Shown here: piece by piece, positions 58,093 through 64,000 of the stretch
How positions within the stretch are numbered: the first letter of the stretch is position 1
Layout: each line of letters starts with the position of its first letter
Assembly (NCBI RefSeq): GCF_018279705.1
Contig: NZ_CP036498.1
Coordinates: 1,009,001-1,073,000 of the forward strand
Source of the DNA: Tardiphaga alba
GTDB lineage: Bacteria; Pseudomonadota; Alphaproteobacteria; Rhizobiales; Xanthobacteraceae
Length of the DNA: 64,000 nt
Direction of reading: 5' to 3'
Translations under genes and position numbers: made by a program
The notes under the pieces: generated by a model
The model's database searches: none
Seen by the model: only the letters and a program-made list of their open reading frames with translations
What the model was told of the DNA's origin: nothing

Positions 58093-58104
58093 TGCGCTGC
58101 AACA
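58093..58104 (+). promoter_or_regulatory. PhaR-box-like site upstream of phaZ
   Basis: TGCGCTGCAACA, 22 bases before the phaZ ATG, matches 11 of 12 positions of the PhaR consensus TGCRNYGCASMA (reported for Bradyrhizobium, from memory). Overlaps a possible -10 (TATAGT, 58089-58094). PhaR represses polyhydroxybutyrate genes; binding here is inferred. Confidence 0.4.
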
Positions 58105-58126
58105 CGCGCTATGGATGTGAGGACAG

Positions 58127-59449
58127 ATGCCGATAGGTGAATTTGGCCGGCCGCCCGCTCTGCCGTCGGAGACGAGCCCGGCGCTGACCACGCCGATGTA
58201 CTGGATGTATGAGATGGCCTACGCATCGCTGAGCCCGGCTCGCGCGATGTCCGACGCCACGCGGATGATGCTGCAGAATCCGCTCAATCCGTTTGCGCAG
58301 ACCGAATTCGCCAAGCAGATCACCGCCGGCTGCGAATTGTTCGAGCGCACCACGCGCCGTTACGGGAAGCCGGAATGGGGCCTCCACGATACCGAAGTGA
58401 ACGGCGTTCGCACGCCGGTCGAGATTCGGTCGGTGTGGGAGAAGCCGTTCTGTCGTCTGCTCTATTTCGATCGCAAGCATCCGCGCCCGCTGCGCGCGCC
58501 ACAGCCGCGCGTGCTGATCGTGGCGCCGATGTCCGGCCATTATGCGACGCTGCTGCGTGGCACAGTGGAAGCCTTCCTGCCGACCCATGAGGTCTACATC
58601 ACCGACTGGTCCGATGCGCGTCAGGTGCCGCTCGCGGCCGGCCGTTTCGATTTGGAAGACTATATCGACTACGTCATCGAGATGTTCCACGTGCTCGGTG
58701 GCAATGTCCATGTGCTCGCGGTGTGCCAGCCAGCCGTGCCAGTTCTGGCTGCCGTCTCGGTGATGGAAGCTGAGAACGATCCCTATGTGCCGACATCGAT
58801 GACGCTGATGGGCGGCCCGATCGATACGCGGAAGAATCCGACCGCGGTGAACAATCTCGCTGGCGAGAAGGGTATCGACTGGTTCCGCAACAATGTCATC
58901 ACCAAGGTGCCATTCCCGCATCCGGGCGTGATGCGCGACGTCTATCCGGGCTTCCTGCAGCTGAACGGCTTCATCAGCATGAATCTCGATCGCCACATGG
59001 ACGCGCACAAGAAGCTGTTCGAGAATCTGGTGAAGGGCGACGGCGATCTCGTCGACAAGCATCGCGATTTCTATGACGAATATCTCGCGGTGATGGACCT
59101 GACTGCCGAGTATTACCTGCAGACCGTCGATACCGTGTTCGTGAAGCACGCATTGCCGAAAGGCGAGATGGTCCATCGCGGCAAGCCTGTTGATCCCTCC
59201 AAGGTCGTCAACGTTGCGCTGATGACGGTCGAAGGCGAGAATGACGACATCTCGGGTCTCGGCCAGACCGAAGCGACGCATACACTCTGCTCATCGATCC
59301 CCGATGATCGTCGTGTGCATTACGTGCAGCCCGGTGTTGGACATTACGGCGTGTTCAACGGCTCGCGTTTCAAGTCGGAGATCGTGCCGCGCATCTGCGA
59401 CTTCCATGCGAGCGCTACACATGCGCGTCGTCATGCTGCTGCCGAGTGA
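58127..59449 (+). CDS. phaZ: Intracellular polyhydroxyalkanoate depolymerase
   Basis: 440 residues. Degrades stored PHB granules to 3-hydroxybutyrate. The nucleophile is Cys200 in VHVLAVCQPAVPVLAA (lipase-like box with Cys, as in intracellular PhaZ), with RVLIVAPMSGHYATLLRGT before it, and EGENDDISGLGQT and VGHYGVFNGSR carrying the Asp and His of the triad. PhaC synthase is not in the window. A hairpin follows at 59455-59492. The start is ATG 58127, with ATG 58196 possible. Confidence 0.92.
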   Translation: MPIGEFGRPPALPSETSPALTTPMYWMYEMAYASLSPARAMSDATRMMLQNPLNPFAQTEFAKQITAGCELFERTTRRYGKPEWGLHDTEVNGVRTPVEIRSVWEKPFCRLLYFDRKHPRPLRAPQPRVLIVAPMSGHYATLLRGTVEAFLPTHEVYITDWSDARQVPLAAGRFDLEDYIDYVIEMFHVLGGNVHVLAVCQPAVPVLAAVSVMEAENDPYVPTSMTLMGGPIDTRKNPTAVNNLAGEKGIDWFRNNVITKVPFPHPGVMRDVYPGFLQLNGFISMNLDRHMDAHKKLFENLVKGDGDLVDKHRDFYDEYLAVMDLTAEYYLQTVDTVFVKHALPKGEMVHRGKPVDPSKVVNVALMTVEGENDDISGLGQTEATHTLCSSIPDDRRVHYVQPGVGHYGVFNGSRFKSEIVPRICDFHASATHARRHAAAE

Positions 59450-59454
59450 TTCAT

Positions 59455-59492
59455 TTTCGCATCGTCGCGCATGATCGCGCGACGATGCGAAA
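59455..59492 (+). terminator. Long hairpin after phaZ
   Basis: TTTCGCATCGTCGCGC, loop ATGATC, GCGCGACGATGCGAAA: a perfect 16-pair stem starting 6 bases after the phaZ stop. A T tract is missing, so it may be an RNA 3'-end or stabiliser; terminator is the likeliest role. Confidence 0.6.
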
Positions 59493-59796
59493 GCAGCGTT
59501 TGAATCGGACTTTCGACGCTTGTCCGGTTGCATCTCAATTCGGTTAAACCCTTGAAAAATTAGCGGTAAACCGGATTTTTCACCTATCCCGAAGGGGTGG
59601 TGCGCGATTCAATCCTAAACTCGGTTCTTGGCCGTATTTTTGAATCGGGATTCGTGTTTCCAGCTACATTCCGTAGGGGACAAATCAGCCCGAGACCCCG
59701 TATCTTGGGCAAATGATTTGTTTTTGCGCCGAGCCCTTTTCCTGGCGGCGGTTATGGCAGTCTCCGGTCGATCTCTTGACGACCGGAACTCCTGAC
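59493..59796. other. Intergenic region between phaZ and the YgjP-type gene
   Basis: Just over 300 bases. Apart from the preceding hairpin no RNA, repeat or coding frame is recognised. An in-frame ATG at 59713 could lengthen the next gene by 28 residues, but that stretch has no family resemblance. Confidence 0.4.
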
Positions 59797-60549
59797 ATGG
59801 CCTTTCGCGCACTACTCTATCGCCGTCCTACGGAACCAGACACCATTGCGGTCAAGCATGGCACGCAAATGTTTGCCATTCGCCTGCGCAGGCACCGCCG
59901 CGCGACGAGATATACACTCCGGATTCATCCAAGCGATCGCGAAGCCATTCTGACCATGCCGCCGCGCGGCACTTTGGTGGATGCGAAAGACTTCGCACAG
60001 CGTCACGGTGCGTGGATTGCCGCACGTCTTGGTCGTTTGCCGAAGGCCGCGCCGTTTCAGCACGGCACTGTCGTTCCTCTTCGCGGCGTGGATCATAAGA
60101 TCGTTCACCGTTCCGGTCGCGGAACCGTGTGGACCGAGGTTCGCGATAGCGGCGAGAAGATCATCTGTGTTGCCGGCGATGTCGAGCACATCGATCGACG
60201 TGTCCACGATTTCCTCAAGCGTGAAGCGAAGGCTGACCTTGCCAAGGCGTCGACCAAATATGCGGCGCAGCTTGGCGTAAAGGTGAAGCGCATCCAGATC
60301 CGCGACCAGTCGAGCCGGTGGGGGTCGTGCACCACCGAAGGTTCGCTGTCATTCTCCTGGCGTCTGATCCTGGCGCCGGCCTTCGTGCTGGACTATCTCG
60401 CCGCCCATGAAGTCGGGCATCTGGTGGAGATGAACCACTCGCCAAAATTCTGGCGGCTGGTGGGGAAGATCTGTCCGGCCACCGAGCGCGCGAAGAAGTG
60501 GCTCGATACGCATGGCAACGACCTGCACCGGTTCGGGGTGAGCGAGTAG
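59797..60549 (+). CDS. YgjP/DUF45-type zinc metallopeptidase
   Basis: 250 residues. The catalytic motif is AAHEVGHLVEMNHSPKFW (HExxH plus a later His), with the family segment RIQIRDQSSRWGSCTTEG before it. Such proteins (M48-like, SprT-like fold) are widespread, with unclear substrates. ATG 59797 gives MAFRALLYRRPTEPD, the likely start. Confidence 0.85.
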   Translation: MAFRALLYRRPTEPDTIAVKHGTQMFAIRLRRHRRATRYTLRIHPSDREAILTMPPRGTLVDAKDFAQRHGAWIAARLGRLPKAAPFQHGTVVPLRGVDHKIVHRSGRGTVWTEVRDSGEKIICVAGDVEHIDRRVHDFLKREAKADLAKASTKYAAQLGVKVKRIQIRDQSSRWGSCTTEGSLSFSWRLILAPAFVLDYLAAHEVGHLVEMNHSPKFWRLVGKICPATERAKKWLDTHGNDLHRFGVSE

Positions 60550-60573
60550 AGGCTTACTCCGCTTTCTGTGTCG

Positions 60574-60686
60574 TCACCCGGCTTGACCGGGTGACCCAGT
60601 AGACACTGGCTTCATGGATCACCACTGCCATCTGAGTGTACTGGATCACCCGCTCCAAGCGCGCAATTGCGCGCAGGGCGGGTGAT
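60574..60686. repeat. Palindromic repeat cluster between convergent genes
   Basis: Hairpin TCACCCGG-CTTGA-CCGGGTGA (60574-60594), then ATCACCCGC (60645-60653) paired with GCGGGTGAT (60678-60686) around the palindrome GCGCGCAATTGCGCGC (60659-60674). It resembles another repeat type common in Bradyrhizobium. It fills the gap between the YgjP-type gene and pbp1A. Confidence 0.7.
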
Positions 60687-60698
60687 GACAGTCAGAGA

Positions 60699-62998
60699 TC
60701 ATCTCCCGAACAACCGCTCCGACAACCATCCATCGATGCCGCTTCCCGATTCCGGGCGGACGTTTTGCTGGCGTTGCTGCTGGTGGCGCGGGGCGGGGTA
60801 GGCGGCCTGGGTCGGGGGCGCGTCGTTGGGCTGGGGTCGGTAGCCATTATAGACGGGGGCGCTGGGGACATAACCGCGCTCGGGCGGACTTCGATCAGGT
60901 TGCAGCGGCTGCGGCTGCTGGCTTCCACTCGTCCCCGGCAGGAACTGCGACAGCGCCTGACCGATCGGATTATTGCTGAAGGCACTCGACGGAGCAAGAC
61001 CGGGCACCGGCTCAGGCGTGAGACCCTGATGGGCGACCTTCATGAAGCGCGACCAGATATCGACAGGCAAACCGCCGCCGGTGGCTTTCTTCGTCGGTGA
61101 ATTGTCGTCATTGCCGAGCCAGACGCCGGTGATCAGCTGCGAGGTGTAGCCGATGAACCAGGCGTCGCGGAAATCCTGGCTGGTGCCGGTCTTGCCGGCG
61201 GCATACCAGCCCGGCAGCTCCGCCTTTTTGGCGCTGCCGGAAAGGATGGTCTGCTGCATCATCGTGTTCATGGCGGCGACGGCGCGGGCATCGATGACCG
61301 CGCTCGGCGTCTCGTTGCGGCGGGCATAGAGCGTCTTCTTGCCTTCGACGGTGCGGATCTTGGTCACCACATAGGGTGCAGCCGCATAGCCGCCATTGGC
61401 GAAGGGGCATAGGCGCCGACCAGCTCCATCATCGACACTTCCGACGTGCCGAGGGCGATGGACGCATTGGCTTCCAGCTTCGACGAGATGCCCATGCGAT
61501 GCGCGGTGCGCACCACGCTGGCCGGGCTGACCTCCAGGCCGAGCCTGACGGCCACCGTGTTCAGCGACATCGACAGCGCCTGGGTCAGCGTGACCGAGCC
61601 GAAATATTCGTGGGTGTAGTTCTCCGGCCGCCAGCCCTTGATATCCAGCGGGGCGTCCTGGCGGATCGTTTCCGGCGTCATGCCGGACTCGATGGCGGTG
61701 AGATAGACGAACGGCTTGAAGCTCGATCCCGGCTGCCGCTTGGCGGTGACGGCGCGGTTGAACTGGCTTTCCGCATAGTTGCGGCCGCCGACCATGGCGC
61801 GCACGGCGCCTGACGGCGTCATCGCCACCAGTGCGCCCTGGGTCACGTTGAACTTGACGCTCTTGGCGGCGAGTTCGTCGATGATGGCGCCCTCGGCAAA
61901 GCTCTGCAGCTTGGGATCGATGGTGGTCTCGACAATGATGCTCTCGTCGATCTGGCCGACGAGGTCGTCCAGCACTTCGCCGATCCAGTCGGCGACATAA
62001 TTCACCGTGCCGGCGCCGACCGGTTTCACATTGTATTGCGGCGCGCCCGTCGAGGCCTTGGCCTGCGCCGCGGTGATGAACTCTGCGTCCTGCATCGCCG
62101 CGAGCACGATCTTCGCACGCGCTTCCGCGCCTTCCGGATTGCGGTTGGGTGCAAGGCGCGACGGCGACTTCACGAGGCCGGCCAGCATCGCGGCTTCGGC
62201 GACGGTGACGTTCTTCGCGCTCTTGCCGAAATATTTTTGCGCGGCGGCTTCGACGCCATAGGCGCCCGAGCCGAAATAGACGCGGTTGAGGTAGAGTTCG
62301 AGGATCTGGTTCTTGGAGTGCTTGCGTTCCAGCCAGAAAGCGAGCTCCACCTCCTGCAGCTTGCGCTGCATGGTGCGTTCCTGGGTCAGGAACAGGTTCT
62401 TGGCGAGCTGCTGGGTCAGCGTCGAGCCGCCCTGCGACACGCCGCGATGCATCAGGTTGGTCGCCGCCGCGCGGGCGATGCCGATGGGATCGACGCCCCA
62501 ATGCGAATAGAAGCGACGATCCTCGATGGCGATGAAGGCCTTCGGCAGATAGGGCGGCAGATCCTTCAGCGCGACATTGTCGCCGGCCTGTTCGCCGCGG
62601 GTGGTCAGCACCGTGCCGTCCATGCCGACGATCTGGATCGTGGGCGGACGCTTCGGAATTTCCAGTGATTGAATCGGCGGCAGATGCGCGCCGACATAGA
62701 CGATCGCGCCGCCGATCAGGATCGCGGCCCACAGGCCGAGCACCGCGGTCCAGTAGAACATCCGCTTGAGGCTGCGGCCAAAGCCGCCGCGGCTCTTGCT
62801 GCGCGCCTTGCTGGACGTGCGTCCCTTGCGGGGCTTCTCAGTGGGCTCGCGCTTCGGCGCCTTTTTCGGCCGCGGCTCATCGCCGCCGCCGGGCACGCGA
62901 TCGTCGGCAGAGAGTCGTAGATCGGACAATGCCGCCGAGATGCCGAATGTCGGCTCCTTGCGTCCACCGCCTTTTTTCTTGCCCCACGCCATACGCAA
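60699..62998 (-). CDS. Penicillin-binding protein 1A (transglycosylase-transpeptidase), one frame break
   Basis: About 766 residues after repair. Basic N-terminal tail, one membrane helix (FYWTAVLGLWAAILIGGAIV), glycosyltransferase motifs EDRRFYSHWGVD, GGSTLTQQLAKN and RKLQEVELAFWLE, transpeptidase SxxK in GSSFKP, SxN in SMSLNT and KTGT in AGKTGTSQDF, and a Pro/Gln-rich tail ending DGWLSERLFGR. The break is at four C (about 61404); a fifth gives AYAPFANGGYAAAPYV. It polymerises and crosslinks peptidoglycan. The start may be the ATG at 62992. Confidence 0.92.
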
Positions 62999-63220
62999 AC
63001 ACCACGCTCCGTTACCGGGAGCGTATCGGGCGCGGTTTAAGGTGCCGTAAAGCGAAGATTAACGCATCGGAAACGAAGTTCCATCTCACGCGTTACCTAC
63101 TGACCGCACTGGCCTCCGCGCCAAACGACGTGCAAACGACGTGATTGATCCCGTACGCGGAATTGGATGAAATGCGACGACGCGCAACGGGGACCTGCGC
63201 GCGAGGAAAGACCCGTCAGC

Positions 63221-64000
63221 GTGACACGCAAAGCAGCGCCCAGCAGCAAGCCACCGGCCGCGGTCAACGATCCGCAGCGCCTGTCGGTGTTGCAGAGCTA
63301 TGCGATGCTCGACACCGGCCCCGAGCCGGAATTCGACGATATCGTCATGCTCGCCCGCCAGATCTGCGGCGCGCCGATGGCGCTGATCTCGCTGGTCGAT
63401 GCCGAGCGGCAATGGTTCAAGGCGGCCTCCGGCCTCGATATCTGCGAGAGCGGGATCGAGACATCGGTCTGCGCGCATGCGCTTGCGGTGCCGGAGACGC
63501 TGAACATCGCCGATCTCACGCAAGATGCGCGCACGAAGGACAATCCGCATGTCACCGGCGAGCCGCATCTGCGCTTCTATGCCGGCGCGCCACTGATCGC
63601 TGCCGAAGGCGTCGCCATCGGCACCGTCTGCGTCGTCGATACCGAACCGCGACCGGGCGGCCTCAGGCCCGAACAGCTGGATGCGCTGGAAGCACTGGCG
63701 CGACAGGTGATGACGCAATTCGAACTGCGCCGCGATCTGGTCCGCGCTTACGCCAAAACGCGCGACCGTGATACCGCGCCGCCATCCGCCGCAGAATCCC
63801 GCGATGCGGTGACGCGTTACCAGACCCTGTTCAATTCCCTCGATGCCGGCTTCTGCGTGATCGAACTGGCTTTTGATGCCGCGGGCATGCCGACCGACTA
63901 CAAATTCGTCGAGGTCAATCCGGCTTTCACCGACCATACCGGCCTGCACGATGCCGCCGGCAAATGGATGCGCGAGATCGCACCGGCGCATGAGCAGCAC
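63221..64000 (+). CDS. GAF/PAS-domain signalling protein (cut by window edge)
   Basis: Frame from GTG 63221 is open to the edge (260 codons). GAF domain at about 20-165 (PQRLSVLQSYAMLDTGPEPE; FKAASGLDIC; FYAGAPLIAAEGVAIGTVCV; DTEPR), then helices and a PAS-like start (TRYQTLFNSLDAGFCVIELA; FVEVNPAFTDHTGL). A ribosome site GAGGAAAG lies upstream. The output domain (kinase, cyclase or other) lies beyond the window. This start is chosen by the fit of the N-terminus. Confidence 0.8.
   Translation, partial: MTRKAAPSSKPPAAVNDPQRLSVLQSYAMLDTGPEPEFDDIVMLARQICGAPMALISLVDAERQWFKAASGLDICESGIETSVCAHALAVPETLNIADLTQDARTKDNPHVTGEPHLRFYAGAPLIAAEGVAIGTVCVVDTEPRPGGLRPEQLDALEALARQVMTQFELRRDLVRAYAKTRDRDTAPPSAAESRDAVTRYQTLFNSLDAGFCVIELAFDAAGMPTDYKFVEVNPAFTDHTGLHDAAGKWMREIAPAHEQH

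Noticed and set aside
63086..64000. Minus-strand open frame at the right edge
   Set aside because: Opposite a GAF-domain gene with clear motifs; no motif of its own.

Overview
The window is chromosomal DNA of an alphaproteobacterium, most likely of the Bradyrhizobium / Rhodopseudomonas / Afipia / Tardiphaga group (Nitrobacteraceae). Support comes from high GC, alphaproteobacterial gene types (RegB/RegS-type redox kinase, intracellular PhaZ, FadR-type GntR with a TRAP system, small proteins recalled from this family), the gene order xoxF - cytochrome c - glutathione-dependent formaldehyde dehydrogenase - gfa, and dispersed palindromes ending in GCAATGACG. No plasmid, phage or transposon genes were seen.

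Layout. 1-2.5 kb: rnpA (cut by the edge) and rpmH on the minus strand, a broken sensor kinase and tRNA-Arg(ACG). 2.6-25.2 kb: a lanthanide/PQQ methanol-oxidation region. It holds xoxF, its cytochrome, glutathione-linked formaldehyde oxidation (gfa, class III ADH, fghA), an AraC regulator, orphan pqqA, the quinoprotein-relay genes (SoxYZ-like carrier, zinc hydrolase), a xoxJ-like binding protein and CXXCW protein, a five-gene overlapping ABC operon resembling lut (lanthanide uptake), a divergent NarL-type two-component pair and a LutH-like TonB receptor. 25.4-43 kb: a second NarL-type two-component pair (perfect CtrA site before the regulator), a roughly 3,119-residue secreted protein with two animal-type haem peroxidase domains and RTX repeats, then a type I ABC exporter, a membrane-anchored RTX protein and a HlyD adaptor. 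43-50 kb: DUF1232 protein, M20 amidohydrolase, and a GntR-controlled TRAP transporter with a DHDPS-family lyase/aldolase. 50-64 kb: small basic protein, NiCoT transporter, persulfide dioxygenase-rhodanese, DUF938 methyltransferase, MFS carrier, RegB-like kinase, ABC-2 exporter, phaZ, YgjP-type metalloprotease, PBP1A and the start of a GAF/PAS sensor.

How it fits together. XoxF would oxidise methanol in the periplasm with PQQ and a lanthanide and pass electrons to the cytochrome; Gfa, AdhC and FghA take formaldehyde to formate; the TonB receptor and ABC system would bring in the metal. The peroxidase module looks like a self-contained secretion unit, possibly a MopA-like Mn(II)-oxidising or defensive peroxidase.

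A caution. At least ten genes (kinase 793, gfa, araC, pqqA, ethD, lutE, lutA, the giant peroxidase, dctM, pbp1A) are broken by the apparent loss of single bases, in most cases clearly at a G or C run, and restoring one base each gives full-length family members. This looks like uncorrected sequencing error, not decay. Such genes are reported as one CDS across the break.
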